23,021 nt of DNA from NCBI GenBank assembly GCA_003647375.1, contig QMMS01000033.1, positions 1 to 23,021 of the forward strand, read 5' to 3'. A model generated the notes under the pieces. The model saw only the letters and a program-made list of their open reading frames with translations, was not told where the DNA came from and did not search any database. This DNA is from Deltaproteobacteria bacterium (GTDB lineage Bacteria; Desulfobacterota; Desulfobacteria; Desulfobacterales; B30-G6). Position numbers and translations under genes: made by a program. Below, in pieces: positions 7,613 to 15,924 of the stretch; the stretch's first letter is position 1, and each line of letters opens with the position of its first letter.

Positions 7613-7823
7613 TCAACACCTCCAGCAGCGGGCTGGTAAATATGATTGTGATATTCAATGCTTTGAGTACTTTCTGCAACGTTGAAAAACGTATCGTTTC
7701 TTTTCCGTTTTCAATATCAAAAATTACGGTCTTGCCGACACCAGCTATATCAGCCAATTCATTTCGTGTCAGTCCGCTTTTGCTTCTATGGAAATATACA
7801 ATTTCCCCGAGATTGCTATCCAA
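7599..7823 (-). CDS. hipB: HipB-like XRE-family antitoxin/repressor (TTG start)
   Basis: A 74-residue helix-turn-helix protein of the Cro/CI (XRE) type, with the HTH around residues 8-60 (SGLTRNELADIAGVGKTVIFDIENGK) as in HipB. The start codon is TTG 7823, supported by a strong GGAGG nine bases upstream and by the absence of an upstream ATG in frame. It heads a tight three-gene operon hipB-hipS-hipT. HipB dimers bind palindromic operators to repress the operon; three matching palindromes lie just upstream, the nearest covering the predicted -10. Confidence 0.88.
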   Translation of the reverse strand: MDSNLGEIVYFHRSKSGLTRNELADIAGVGKTVIFDIENGKETIRFSTLQKVLKALNITIIFTSPLLEVLNEKS

Positions 7824-7847
7824 GCGTTAATCCCTCCATCTTCTGAA

Positions 7848-7867
7848 TTTACCGTTTTAGCAGTAAA
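7848..7867. promoter_or_regulatory. HipB operator candidate O1
   Basis: TTTACCGTTTTAGCAGTAAA is the weakest of three related 20-bp palindromes and overlaps the predicted hipBST -10. Its centre is 7857.5. Confidence 0.6.
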
Positions 7868-7890
7868 AATAGCTCTTTTAAGTGTTTCAA
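7862..7890 (-). promoter_or_regulatory. Putative hipBST promoter
   Basis: On the minus strand TTGAAA (7890-7885) and TTTACT (7867-7862) are separated by 17 bases, about 39 bp upstream of the TTG start. The -10 is the outer arm of palindrome O1, so HipB binding there would block RNA polymerase. Confidence 0.5.
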
Positions 7891-7918
7891 AACCTTGGTT
7901 CAATCTTTAGAGGCTTTT

Positions 7919-7938
7919 TTTGCCGCCTTGGCGGTAAA
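7919..7938. promoter_or_regulatory. HipB operator candidate O2
   Basis: TTTGCCGCCTTGGCGGTAAA shares the pattern TTrCCGC(n4)GCGGTAA with O1 and O3. Its centre, 7928.5, is 71 bp from O1. Confidence 0.65.
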
Positions 7939-7989
7939 ATAACTGTTTATTTATATTTCACAAGCTTTTTTATGCTTTGCAATATGTAT

Positions 7990-8009
7990 ATTACCGCTAT
8001 AGCGGCAAC
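7990..8009. promoter_or_regulatory. HipB operator candidate O3
   Basis: ATTACCGCTATAGCGGCAAC contains the perfect 12-bp palindrome CCGCTATAGCGG (7994-8005). Its centre, 7999.5, is again exactly 71 bp from O2. The rest of the 7824-8247 gap shows no gene. Confidence 0.65.
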
Positions 8010-8247
8010 AAAGCAATAAAAAAGATTTATAGTCGCATGAATGATCCTTATTGTTTTCAGAGATTTCTCGGCATCTCCCCTATAACCAAACTAATTGTGC
8101 TACCCAAACCCCAACGTTGCCTTTAAGTTTATCCTGGATATATTCTGAGTTGACTTTCAAAATATCCATGCTAATTAGCACATGAATTCGGTCATGAAAA
8201 ACGATCAATTGTGGATGTCTCTTTGGATCAGCGCACAGGAGAGTGAA

Positions 8248-9708
8248 GTGGAAAATCGTTATAGCGGCGGACACCTTGGCGGACAATACCGACCATTAGA
8301 CCCGGAACAGATCGAGCGAATTCATCAGGCGGCCCTCTATATCCTCGAAAATATCGGTTTCACCTATGAGCAGGGTTTAGACGATACGCTGGCAATGCTC
8401 GAAGATGCAGGCGCAAAAATAGATCGGGCACATTCCAGAATCTATTTCCCGCCGGACCTGATTCTATCACAGATTTCAAAAACACCCGAGCGGGTCATAC
8501 TCTACAGTCGCGATGCTCAAAATGACATCGACCTTTGTGGTGACCGGGTTTATATGGGTACCGGGGGGATGGCGGTAACGGTTGTCGATATTGAAACAGG
8601 TCAGGCACGGAAAAGTTGTTTACAGGATATCTACAATATCGGCCGGATTGTAGATCGACTCGACAATATACATTTCTACCTTCGTCCATGCACGGCACAT
8701 GATGTTCCCACCTCAGTTTATGATGTCAATTGCATGTATACAGCCATGCAGGCCACTACCAAACACTATATGACGGGTGCCATTGACCGTCAATCTTTCA
8801 GGGATATGTTGGCGCTGGCTTCCATCGTTGCCGGTGATGAAAAGAAACTGGCTGACAAACCTATTTTCTCACTGATTACTTGTTTTGCCATCAGTCCTTT
8901 GAAACTTTGCACCCAGTCGACCCTCAACATGCAGGAAGCCTGCAGGCATCGAATACCGGTGGCACTCTCTTCCGCCCCCATGGCCGGGTCCACTTCACCC
9001 ATGACCATGGCCGGAACCCTGGCACAACTGCATGCCGAAGAACTTGTCGGTTTAACGATCGGGCAACTGACCCACCCTGGCGCCCCCATGTTATACGGGG
9101 GAATTCCAGGGTCAGCCAACATGCGTACCATGGGATACCAGGGCGGAGCCGTGGAGTTTGGGATGATGAATGCCGCCATCCACCAACTCGCAGCCCACAT
9201 TAATGTGCCCAACTATAATTCATCAGGGCTGACCGATGCCAAAATTCCCGATGCCCAGGCGGGTTGGGAAAAGGCTTTCTCTTCTCTCCTGGCTGCCATG
9301 GGGGGATCCAATTATATTCATCATGCTGCGGGGATGCTGGAGTCGATGCTGGCTGTGGCTTACGAGCAATACATCATCGATGACGAGATCATCGGTATGT
9401 GCACCAGGGTCCTGGAAGGTATCATTGTTGACGATGAGCACCTTGCCATAGAGGCCATTGCCGAAGTGGGACCCGGCGGAAATTACCTCATGTCTCCTCA
9501 TACACTTGAGCATATGCGTACCGAGTTTTTTGCCGGAAACGGCATCACCGATGGCCGCTTCCGTGACACATGGGTGGCAGATGGTAGCTTGGACACCCGT
9601 GAGCGGGCGCAGGAGATGGCCCGAAAGATATTGGAAAACGACTCATCTTCGAAAATAGACAAGAGAACCGATAAAATCATTCGAGACAATTTCGACATCA
9701 AAACATAA
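8248..9708 (+). CDS. MttB-superfamily (trimethylamine methyltransferase-like) corrinoid methyltransferase, non-pyrrolysine type
   Basis: A roughly 486-residue member of the MttB superfamily, TIM-barrel enzymes that move a methyl group from a methylamine or quaternary amine (trimethylamine, glycine betaine, proline betaine, carnitine) to a corrinoid protein. Recognisable blocks are RPLDPEQIERIHQAALYILENIG near the start, MGTGGMA, the SSAPMAGSTSPMTMAGTLAQLHAEELVG segment and SSGLTDAKIPDAQAGWEKA in the second half. There is no in-frame TAG, so it belongs to the non-Pyl group typified by MtgB. GTG 8248 has AGGAG six bases upstream and is preferred; the longer ATG 8182 start has no ribosome site and lies almost at the predicted transcription start (TTGACT/TAATTA, 8153-8180). 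No corrinoid protein or RamA-like gene is adjacent, so substrate and partner remain unknown. Confidence 0.85.
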   Translation: MENRYSGGHLGGQYRPLDPEQIERIHQAALYILENIGFTYEQGLDDTLAMLEDAGAKIDRAHSRIYFPPDLILSQISKTPERVILYSRDAQNDIDLCGDRVYMGTGGMAVTVVDIETGQARKSCLQDIYNIGRIVDRLDNIHFYLRPCTAHDVPTSVYDVNCMYTAMQATTKHYMTGAIDRQSFRDMLALASIVAGDEKKLADKPIFSLITCFAISPLKLCTQSTLNMQEACRHRIPVALSSAPMAGSTSPMTMAGTLAQLHAEELVGLTIGQLTHPGAPMLYGGIPGSANMRTMGYQGGAVEFGMMNAAIHQLAAHINVPNYNSSGLTDAKIPDAQAGWEKAFSSLLAAMGGSNYIHHAAGMLESMLAVAYEQYIIDDEIIGMCTRVLEGIIVDDEHLAIEAIAEVGPGGNYLMSPHTLEHMRTEFFAGNGITDGRFRDTWVADGSLDTRERAQEMARKILENDSSSKIDKRTDKIIRDNFDIKT

Positions 9709-9720
9709 TCTTCCAATAAT

Positions 9721-9749
9721 TTGCATTTTCCAACAGGGTATGATAAATT
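9721..9749 (+). promoter_or_regulatory. Putative promoter of the STAS-like gene
   Basis: TTGCAT (9721-9726), a 17-base spacer ending in TGA, and TAAATT (9744-9749) form an extended -10 type match about 70 bp upstream of the start codon. Confidence 0.35.
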
Positions 9750-9818
9750 TTAATTTCAATATTCTTAAAATCTGAACCGCTCACTTCGGGAAAGAATTAA
9801 CCGTCACCCAATTCGCAT

Positions 9819-10193
9819 ATGCCGATCACATCTCACATTGACAAGGCCAAAGATCTCACCATTTTCAAAGTCACAGGTGTTCTTTCCTTTGATATTGCAT
9901 TACCCGTGGTCAAGGCTTTTTATGATGGTGATCCGACTATGCATGTACTATGGGATTTAACTGACACCACAGACGTACAGTTTACTTCCGAAGAAGTTCT
10001 ATCAATTGTCCGTTTCAAACCGCGATATGAAGGCAAAAGAGACCTAGGCAAAACAGCTTTTGTGGCTCAGAAAGATGTTCTCTTTGGGCTCTCGAGGATG
10101 TTTGAAATTCAAAGCGGTATTGAAGAAGCGCCCTACCCTATCATGGTATTCCGTAGCCTGTATGAAGCCCATCAATGGCTTGATGAATCCTGA
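9819..10193 (+). CDS. Small STAS/SpoIIAA-like protein of unknown function
   Basis: A 124-residue soluble protein with the alternating strand/helix pattern of STAS or SpoIIAA-like proteins: a first strand pair with LTIFKVTGVLS, a helix (IALPVVKAFYDG), strand HVLWDLTDT, helix in EEVLSIVRF, strand KTAFVAQ, and a C-terminal MVFRSLYEAHQWL helix. Such proteins are often small regulatory or lipid-binding modules, but no specific function can be assigned. The start ATG 9819 lacks a clear Shine-Dalgarno. Its stop is only 4 bp from that of the convergent PLP enzyme gene. Likely a real gene because its promoter-like upstream region and codon pattern are gene-like. Confidence 0.65.
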   Translation: MPITSHIDKAKDLTIFKVTGVLSFDIALPVVKAFYDGDPTMHVLWDLTDTTDVQFTSEEVLSIVRFKPRYEGKRDLGKTAFVAQKDVLFGLSRMFEIQSGIEEAPYPIMVFRSLYEAHQWLDES

Positions 10194-10197
10194 TCAA

Positions 10198-11424
10198 TCA
10201 AGGACCGGAAAACAAAACCTTTTCTACGGCCCTTTTCATTTGCTCCAAACGAATATCGAGGTTGCCGGTATACCCCAAAGCGATACGTAACAGTCCGGGT
10301 GACAATCCCATTTTCTGCTGGTCTTCGAGATCAATTTCGGATGATGTAGAAGAACCGGAACAGCTTATCAACGTATCAAAATAGCCCAAAGATACGGCAA
10401 TAAGTCCGAATTTTTCTTCATTTTGCAGAACTTCCATCAACGCTTCCGCTTTTTCACTGCTGCCACAGTCGATGGCCAAAATACCGCCAAACCCGTAACC
10501 GGCGTTACCTAGCTGCTTGGCCAGTTGATGTTGAGGATGGTCTTTCAGACCCGGATAGATCACTTTGACAGCCATCGCTTTCAACATCTGAGCCATGGCA
10601 ATGGCCCTGAGACCATGTTCGCGTATGCGAATTGTCAGGTGAGGTAACCGTTGGATAACATCAAAAGCCACACGGGGGTCCATTGTCGGCCCCAACAGCA
10701 TGACACGACCGGTATGCAGATTCATCAATTCCTGGATGAATTGACTCTCCCCGCAAATGGCCCCGCCAATCAAATCACTGGCCCCGTTAATATATTTTGT
10801 CAGCGAATAAACCACCACATCCGCACCTAACCCATGGGGTGAAAAAATCATCGGAGAAAATGTATTGTCAACAATAAGCTTGATTTCCTTATCATGGGCT
10901 TCGGTGGAAAGGGCGGGAATATCGGCGATGTTAAGAGTGGGGTTTCCCATGGTCTCCGTAAAAATGACACGCGTGTCCCGGGTGATGGCACTTTTAACCG
11001 CCTCAAGATCGGTAATATTCACAAAGGTCGTCGTAATGTTCATCTGGGGTAAAAGAGATTCAAGCAGAGCATGGGTACCCCCATAAATGGTTTCGCTGGC
11101 AACAATGTGGTCACCGCTTTTGCAAACCTGTAGAAGCGCACAAGAGATTGCAGACATGCCGCTGGCCGTACAAACCGCTGCCTGGGTGCCTTCCATGGCT
11201 GCCAGGTAGCGGGAGAGGACATCTACGGTAGGGTTAAAGTGACGGCTGTAAAGAAAACAACCACCCTCTTCCGGTCCTTTCAAGCCCTCAAATATTTCCG
11301 GCATCGTGTCCGGATGCATAACCGTAAACGTAGCCGACCGTGAAACAGAGGGTGCCACACCACCGTGCTCGCCAAACTCTCTACGTGCGTTCAATAGAGC
11401 CTGTTCTGGATTATAAGATTGCAT
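10198..11424 (-). CDS. Cys/Met-metabolism PLP enzyme (cystathionine gamma-synthase / methionine gamma-lyase family)
   Basis: A 408-residue fold-type I PLP enzyme of the trans-sulfuration family. The family's phosphate-binding YSRHFNPTVDVLSRYLA, the AVCTASGMSAIS block, IVDNTFS, and the PLP-lysine motif SLTKYINGASDLIGG are all present. The usual GHSD after the lysine is GASD here. Members perform beta- or gamma-elimination or replacement on cysteine, cystathionine or methionine; the exact activity is not decided by sequence. ATG 11424 has CGGAGAC about seven bases upstream. A possible 35-codon ORF precedes it on the same strand. There is no obvious functional tie to the purine genes that diverge from it. 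Confidence 0.88.
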   Translation of the reverse strand: MQSYNPEQALLNARREFGEHGGVAPSVSRSATFTVMHPDTMPEIFEGLKGPEEGGCFLYSRHFNPTVDVLSRYLAAMEGTQAAVCTASGMSAISCALLQVCKSGDHIVASETIYGGTHALLESLLPQMNITTTFVNITDLEAVKSAITRDTRVIFTETMGNPTLNIADIPALSTEAHDKEIKLIVDNTFSPMIFSPHGLGADVVVYSLTKYINGASDLIGGAICGESQFIQELMNLHTGRVMLLGPTMDPRVAFDVIQRLPHLTIRIREHGLRAIAMAQMLKAMAVKVIYPGLKDHPQHQLAKQLGNAGYGFGGILAIDCGSSEKAEALMEVLQNEEKFGLIAVSLGYFDTLISCSGSSTSSEIDLEDQQKMGLSPGLLRIALGYTGNLDIRLEQMKRAVEKVLFSGP

Positions 11425-11454
11425 GATATGTCTCCGTTGGTTATTTACAGTGTC

Positions 11455-11562
11455 CTAACCTGGATAAAGTTTACCGATGCTAACGACTGAAAAACCGATC
11501 AGGTCGATTTTCCGCAAGATATCGACAACGCTTCCCTTACCCCTACTTGTGATAGCCTTCAT
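11455..11562 (-). CDS. Possible 35-residue small ORF or leader peptide
   Basis: ATG 11562 is preceded at five bases by GGGGG (AGGGGG, 11573-11568), and the ORF stops 30 bp before the PLP enzyme gene on the same strand. The product (starting MKAITSRGKGSVVDILRK) is basic at the start and hydrophobic in the middle; it matches no family I recognise. It could be a leader peptide, a remnant of a longer gene, or a chance ORF with a good ribosome site. Confidence 0.3.
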   Translation of the reverse strand: MKAITSRGKGSVVDILRKIDLIGFSVVSIGKLYPG

Positions 11563-11580
11563 AACATCCCCCTAATGTCA

Positions 11581-11621
11581 ATGTCATTTTATGCTTTTAT
11601 TTTGCTGTCAGCATATGACAT
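11581..11621. promoter_or_regulatory. Inverted repeat in the divergent region upstream of adenine deaminase
   Basis: ATGTCAT (11581-11587) and ATGACAT (11615-11621) are perfect complements, with an inner ATGC/GCAT pair. It sits between the divergent PLP-enzyme and adenine deaminase genes and could be an operator or transcript hairpin. No purine riboswitch core was recognised in this 267-bp gap. Confidence 0.3.
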
Positions 11622-11691
11622 CATGACTTCTCGTTTTCGATAACGCGGCAAAAGCTAATGCATAAAAAACCTTTTAGGAGGCATCTGAGAA

Positions 11692-12696
11692 ATGGAAGCT
11701 TTTATTCACGGCATTCCCAAGGCGGAATTGCATGTCCACATCGAAGGAACACTCGGACCGGAACTGATGATGAAACTTGCCGCTAAAAACGGCATAGCGC
11801 TCCCTTTTGAATCCGCTGCTGATATCCGCAGGGCATATGATTTTAAAGATTTACAGAGCTTTTTAGATATCTATTATCAGGGAGCACAGGTTCTGCTCAC
11901 AGTAGATGACTTTTATCGCTTGACCTGGAATTACCTGCAAAAAGCATCGGAGCAGAATGTACGCCATGCGGAAATATTTTTCGATCCCCAGACCCACACT
12001 GCACGGGGAATTAAATTTGAAACGATTGTGCAGGGAATTCACCGGGCCATGGTGGATGCCGGACATCAGTTGGGCTTGTCATCAAAACTGATTATGTGCA
12101 TTTTAAGGCATTTGAGTGTGGCGGAGGCAATGGATACCCTTGAGAAGGCACAAGATTTTAAAGATATAATTGCGGCTGTAGGTCTTGATTCAGTTGAACT
12201 GGGGTTTCCGCCTGAAAAATTTGTAACGGTATTCGATCGGGCACGTCAATGGGGTTTTAAAACCGTAGCCCATGCCGGCGAGGAAGGCCCACCGGACTAT
12301 ATTTGGCAGGCCTTAAAGCTTTTGCATGTTGAACGGATAGACCACGGAATTAGGTGCCTTGAAGACGCCGGACTGGTGGAATATCTGGTGAGAGAACACG
12401 TTCCCTTAACCGTCTGTCCGATGTCCAATGTTAAACTCAAAGTTTTTGATCATATGAAGCAGCACAATCTCAAGAAAATGCTGGAATTGGGGCTGTGTGT
12501 CACCGTAAACTCAGATGATCCGGCCTATTTCGACGGATATATAGAAGAAAATTTTCTAGCGCTGCACCATGCGCTTGAATTGAATTTTAGCGATATCTCT
12601 AAGCTTGCCCGCAACGCCTTTAAAGCGTCCTTTCTGAATCCAATTGAGAAGAAAAAATATCTGAACGAACTCGATGAGTTTGTATCCTCTATTTGA
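11692..12696 (+). CDS. Adenine deaminase (adenosine-deaminase superfamily, fungal AAH1-like type)
   Basis: A 334-residue zinc amidohydrolase. Zinc and catalytic residues are in view: H14 and H16 in AELHVHIEG, H194 and E197 in HAGEEGPP, H218 in RIDHGIRC, and D275-D276 in VTVNSDDPAYF. The spacing and the sequences GFPPEKF, HAGEEGPPDYIWQAL and PMSNVKLKVF match the adenine-deaminase branch (adenine to hypoxanthine plus ammonia) better than adenosine deaminases. ATG 11692 follows AGGAGG at ten bases' spacing. The gene leads the purine-catabolism block: hypoxanthine would be the substrate for the molybdenum hydroxylase encoded downstream. Substrate choice between adenine and adenosine is inferred, not proven. 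Confidence 0.88.
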   Translation: MEAFIHGIPKAELHVHIEGTLGPELMMKLAAKNGIALPFESAADIRRAYDFKDLQSFLDIYYQGAQVLLTVDDFYRLTWNYLQKASEQNVRHAEIFFDPQTHTARGIKFETIVQGIHRAMVDAGHQLGLSSKLIMCILRHLSVAEAMDTLEKAQDFKDIIAAVGLDSVELGFPPEKFVTVFDRARQWGFKTVAHAGEEGPPDYIWQALKLLHVERIDHGIRCLEDAGLVEYLVREHVPLTVCPMSNVKLKVFDHMKQHNLKKMLELGLCVTVNSDDPAYFDGYIEENFLALHHALELNFSDISKLARNAFKASFLNPIEKKKYLNELDEFVSSI

Positions 12697-12749
12697 GAGT
12701 TGATAAGTTCCTGCTGCCCGCAGTGCGGCAAATATTTTTTATTATATCA

Positions 12750-12781
12750 AACAAATTATTTGTTGACAAACAATTTATTGT
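12750..12781. promoter_or_regulatory. Overlapping palindromes in the promoter of the YheO-type regulator
   Basis: AACAAAT-T-ATTTGTT (12750-12764) is a perfect 15-bp palindrome and ACAAT-TT-ATTGT (12770-12781) a second. Between them, TTTGT-TG-ACAAA (12760-12769) pairs the inner half-sites. A consensus TTGACA lies at 12763-12768, followed by TATACT (12781-12786) at only 12 bases' spacing, so the exact promoter is uncertain. Repeated ACAAA-type half-sites suit an autoregulatory operator. Confidence 0.5.
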
Positions 12782-12797
12782 ATACTATGGAGCCATT

Positions 12798-13457
12798 ATG
12801 GGCCCGAAAAATTTTAAAATATTGAAAGGGATTGCCAGGGGAATTGTCGGCGTGTTCGGAGAACGCTGTGAAGTGGTCATCCATGATTTTACCGATATCA
12901 CCCAGTCTGTCGTCCATATCGAAGGAAATGTCACCAATCGGTCGGTGGGAGCGCCCGTTACCAGCACGATGATGCGGATGCTTGATGAGTTCGGTGATCA
13001 GGTTCCCGATAAAATTGCTTACAAGATCACCACAGAGGACGGCAAGATGCTCAGATGTGCATCCATATTCATACGGAATGAATCTGGTGGACTGGAGGGG
13101 TGCCTTGCCATCAACTTCAACATCAGTGATTTCATGTTTTTTTCACAGGCTTTTTCTGATTTTACCTTTATGTCGAACAGTGACAGGAACGACACTATTA
13201 ACGGTACCAATGGTGATACACTGGTTCATTTTCCTAAAAAACCGGCTGAGTCCATGGAGTCGATTATCGATGCCACGGTCACCCAACACGGAAAACCACC
13301 GGCCATGATGGATAAGGCAGAAAAAAAAGAGATTGTTCACAAGTTGGATAAAGCAGGTGTGTTTATGGTCAAAGGCTCGGTCAATTATATGGCAAGAGTG
13401 TTCGGCGCTTCCAGGTATACCGTTTATAACTATCTGAAAGAAGTTCGTGAAACCTAA
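12798..13457 (+). CDS. YheO/DauR-type transcriptional regulator (PAS-like domain plus C-terminal HTH)
   Basis: A 219-residue regulator of the YheO family. The N-terminal PAS-like domain (about 5-115) contains the family hallmark block CEVVIHDFTDITQSVVHIEGNVTNRSVGAP in its early part. A linker leads to a C-terminal helix-turn-helix near residues 190-215 (MARVFGASRYTVYNYLKEV). The frame is open from 12693, but ATG 12798 is preferred: GGAG stands five bases upstream, the homology begins there, and the longer form would run through a promoter-like region. DauR, the best-known homologue, responds to amino acids in D-arginine catabolism. Here it sits directly before ygeX (15-bp gap), so it probably controls the ureide/diaminopropionate operon. 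Confidence 0.85.
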   Translation: MGPKNFKILKGIARGIVGVFGERCEVVIHDFTDITQSVVHIEGNVTNRSVGAPVTSTMMRMLDEFGDQVPDKIAYKITTEDGKMLRCASIFIRNESGGLEGCLAINFNISDFMFFSQAFSDFTFMSNSDRNDTINGTNGDTLVHFPKKPAESMESIIDATVTQHGKPPAMMDKAEKKEIVHKLDKAGVFMVKGSVNYMARVFGASRYTVYNYLKEVRET

Positions 13458-13472
13458 ATGGAGCGTAGCATA

Positions 13473-14717
13473 ATGGTCAAAGAAATCCCTGCTCAAAACT
13501 GCAAGTATCTGATTCAAAACCGGAGGGAAACTGAACTTCCAGCTGCACTTTCACCAGCCACGGCTTTAGGGATTCGGGCATTTCATCGCCAACTGCCGGG
13601 ATATAAGCCTACGCCCTTGGTGCGCTTGGGGCAGTTGGCGAGAACTTGGGACTATACCGATATATTTGTTAAAGATGAAAGTCCTCGTTTCGGGCTCAAG
13701 GCATTTAAAGTGCTGGGAGGCAGTTATGCCGTGGCCCGACTGATATGTCAAAAGCTGGGTCGTCCCCTGAGTGAAGTGCCCTATGCCCACCTGGTGAGTG
13801 ACGAAGTGCGTGAAAAAGTCGGACAGATCACCCTGACCACGGCCACCGACGGCAACCACGGCCGGGGCGTGGCATGGGCCGCGGAACGGCTGGGGCAAAA
13901 GGCGGTGATCTACATGCCCAAGGGATCCGCCCCGGCCCGGGTGGCGGCCATCCGTTCCCACGGGGCCGAGGTGGAGGTTACCGATCTCAACTATGACGAC
14001 ACGGTCCGACTGGCCTGCCGCATGGCGGATGAAAATGGTTGGAATATGATCCAGGATACAGCCTGGGAGGGCTATTCTGAAGCTCCTTTGTGGGTTATGC
14101 AGGGGTATTTGACCATGTGTGCCGAGGCAGTGGATCAGTTGCGGGCCGAAGATGCCCACCCCACCCACATCTTCGTCCAGGCCGGGGTGGGGTCGCTTGC
14201 CGGGGCCGTGGTGGGATACCTGGCCCAGGCGTACCGGGAACCGCGACCCAAGTTCATCATCATGGAACCCAATAATGCAGCCTGTATCTTTGCTTCGACC
14301 GCTGCCGGAGACGGCAAGCCCCACGCAGTTAAAGGCAACCTGCAGACCATTATGGCAGGCCTGGCCTGCGGCGAGCCCAACCCCCTGTCCTGGGAGATTC
14401 TGCGCGACGTTCCCAGCGGTTATGTAAGCTGCGCCGATTTTCTGGCATCCAACGGCATGCGGATCCTGGCCAATCCATTGCGCGGGGACACCCCGGTGGA
14501 AGCAGGTGAATCGGGTTCGCTGGGAGTCGGATTGATGGAGATGTTGGCCAACAATGCTGATTTTGAGGATCTCAAAGACGCTCTTGGGATCGATCGGGAT
14601 TCCACTATGCTATGTTTTAATACTGAAGGCGCTACGGATCCGGTCAACTATCGGGAGATTATCTGGCACGGGAAATATCCATCCATGGAGAGGAGACAGA
14701 CCAATGACACAGCTTGA
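13473..14717 (+). CDS. ygeX: 2,3-diaminopropionate ammonia-lyase (YgeX/DpaL)
   Basis: A 414-residue fold-type II PLP enzyme converting 2,3-diaminopropionate to pyruvate and two ammonia. The PLP lysine is K79 in [15 protein letters not shown], matching Lys77 of E. coli YgeX. The substrate-side aspartates are in [10 protein letters not shown] and NYDDTVRLA, and PLP-phosphate/glycine loop [12 protein letters not shown] is present. ATG 13473 has GGAG at nine bases; ATG 13458 is five codons upstream without a ribosome site. It overlaps ygeY by 14 bp. Base composition rises in GC from about 13800 onward, where the flanking adenine deaminase and regulator are AT-richer, hinting that the right-hand genes have a different history. 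Confidence 0.93.
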   Translation: MVKEIPAQNCKYLIQNRRETELPAALSPATALGIRAFHRQLPGYKPTPLVRLGQLARTWDYTDIFVKDESPRFGLKAFKVLGGSYAVARLICQKLGRPLSEVPYAHLVSDEVREKVGQITLTTATDGNHGRGVAWAAERLGQKAVIYMPKGSAPARVAAIRSHGAEVEVTDLNYDDTVRLACRMADENGWNMIQDTAWEGYSEAPLWVMQGYLTMCAEAVDQLRAEDAHPTHIFVQAGVGSLAGAVVGYLAQAYREPRPKFIIMEPNNAACIFASTAAGDGKPHAVKGNLQTIMAGLACGEPNPLSWEILRDVPSGYVSCADFLASNGMRILANPLRGDTPVEAGESGSLGVGLMEMLANNADFEDLKDALGIDRDSTMLCFNTEGATDPVNYREIIWHGKYPSMERRQTNDTA

Positions 14718-15924
14718 TTTTAATAAGATCAATGACCTATCCGAAAACTACAAACCCGAAATGACCCGGTTTTTGAGAGACATGATCAAGCTGCCCAGTG
14801 AGAGCTGCCAGGAAAAGGCGGTTGTCCTGCGAATCAAGGAAGAGATGGAGAAGGTTGGATTCGATAAAGTGGAAATCGATCCCATGGGTAACGTCCTGGG
14901 CACCATCGGCAACGGCAAGCGGTTGATTGCCATGGACGCTCACATAGACACCGTGGGTGTGGGCAACAAGGACAACTGGGAATTCGATCCATACGAAGGT
15001 TACGAAGATGACGAGGTGATCGGCGGCCGGGGTGCTTCAGACCAGGAGGGCGGTATGGCTTCCATGGTCTACGCGGGCAAGATTATCAAGGATCTGGAAC
15101 TGGAAGGCGACTACACTCTGGTGGTGATCGGTACCGTTCAGGAGGAAGATTGCGACGGTTTGTGCTGGCAGTACATTATCAATGAATCAGGATTGACGCC
15201 GGAGTTTGTTGTCTCCACAGAGCCCACCGACGGTGGCATATACCGGGGCCAGCGTGGTCGCATGGAAATCAAAGTGGAAGTCAAGGGCGTCAGTTCCCAC
15301 GGCTCTGCTCCAGAGCGCGGCGACAATGCCATCTTTAAAATGGGCCATATCCTGGGTGAGCTGGAGGAGCTGCACGGTCGCCTGAAAGATGATGATTTCC
15401 TGGGTAAGGGTTCGCTCACTGTCTCCGAGATTTTCTACACGTCGCCGTCTCGCTGCGCAGTGGCAGACGGCTGTATCATTTCAATCGACCGGCGCCTGAC
15501 CACCGGGGAAGACAAAGAGCTGGCCATGGGTCAGATCCGAGACTTGCCCGCGGTCAAGGCCGCCAAAGCCGAGGTTTCCATGTACACGTATGAAAAGCCT
15601 TCCTATACCGGGCTGGTCTACCCGACAGACTGCTATTTTCCCACCTGGGTGATTGATGAAGATCACTTGGTAACCGCGACTGCTGCGGAAACCTACAAAT
15701 CGTTATTCAACAAGGCTCCCCGCGTGGACAAGTGGACTTTCTCCACCAATGGTGTTTCCATCATGGGTATGTTCGGTATCCCCTGCATCGGTTTCGGCCC
15801 GGGCAAAGAGGCGGAAGCCCATGCACCCAACGAAAAAACCTGGAAGGCTGACCTGGCGTGTTGTGCCGCCTTCTACGCTGCGTTGCCTCTCATATACCTT
15901 GAAAAAAAGAAAATTAGACCATGA
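14704..15924 (+). CDS. ygeY: YgeY-type M20 metallohydrolase
   Basis: A 406-residue M20 family (peptidase/deacylase) di-metal hydrolase of the YgeY subgroup. Metal ligands: H80 in [11 protein letters not shown], Asp in GASDQEGGM, the Glu pair in VQEED, the Glu in STEPTDGG and the His late in EAEAHAPNE. The dimerisation-domain region [21 protein letters not shown] is typical. The start ATG 14704, inside the end of ygeX, has AGGAGA upstream; the longer frame from 14554 simply runs antiparallel in phase through ygeX. The enzyme is conserved beside ygeX and ygeW in anaerobic purine/ureide loci and probably hydrolyses a ureido or acylated diaminopropionate intermediate. That substrate is inference. 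Confidence 0.92.
   Translation: MTQLDFNKINDLSENYKPEMTRFLRDMIKLPSESCQEKAVVLRIKEEMEKVGFDKVEIDPMGNVLGTIGNGKRLIAMDAHIDTVGVGNKDNWEFDPYEGYEDDEVIGGRGASDQEGGMASMVYAGKIIKDLELEGDYTLVVIGTVQEEDCDGLCWQYIINESGLTPEFVVSTEPTDGGIYRGQRGRMEIKVEVKGVSSHGSAPERGDNAIFKMGHILGELEELHGRLKDDDFLGKGSLTVSEIFYTSPSRCAVADGCIISIDRRLTTGEDKELAMGQIRDLPAVKAAKAEVSMYTYEKPSYTGLVYPTDCYFPTWVIDEDHLVTATAAETYKSLFNKAPRVDKWTFSTNGVSIMGMFGIPCIGFGPGKEAEAHAPNEKTWKADLACCAAFYAALPLIYLEKKKIRP

Noticed and set aside
8255..8275. Fourth HipB operator (TATAGCGGCGG) inside mttB
   Set aside because: Only one half-site matches, it breaks the 71-bp spacing, and it lies in coding sequence.
11425..11691. Purine riboswitch before adenine deaminase
   Set aside because: No conserved junction or loop sequences of the purine aptamer were found; only a simple inverted repeat.
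12693..12797. Longer N-terminus of the YheO-type regulator
   Set aside because: The extra 35 codons cross the palindromic promoter region, show no homology, and ATG 12798 has its own ribosome site.
13566..14324. Minus-strand 252-codon ORF inside ygeX
   Set aside because: Antisense shadow in a GC-rich conserved gene; no family features or ribosome site.
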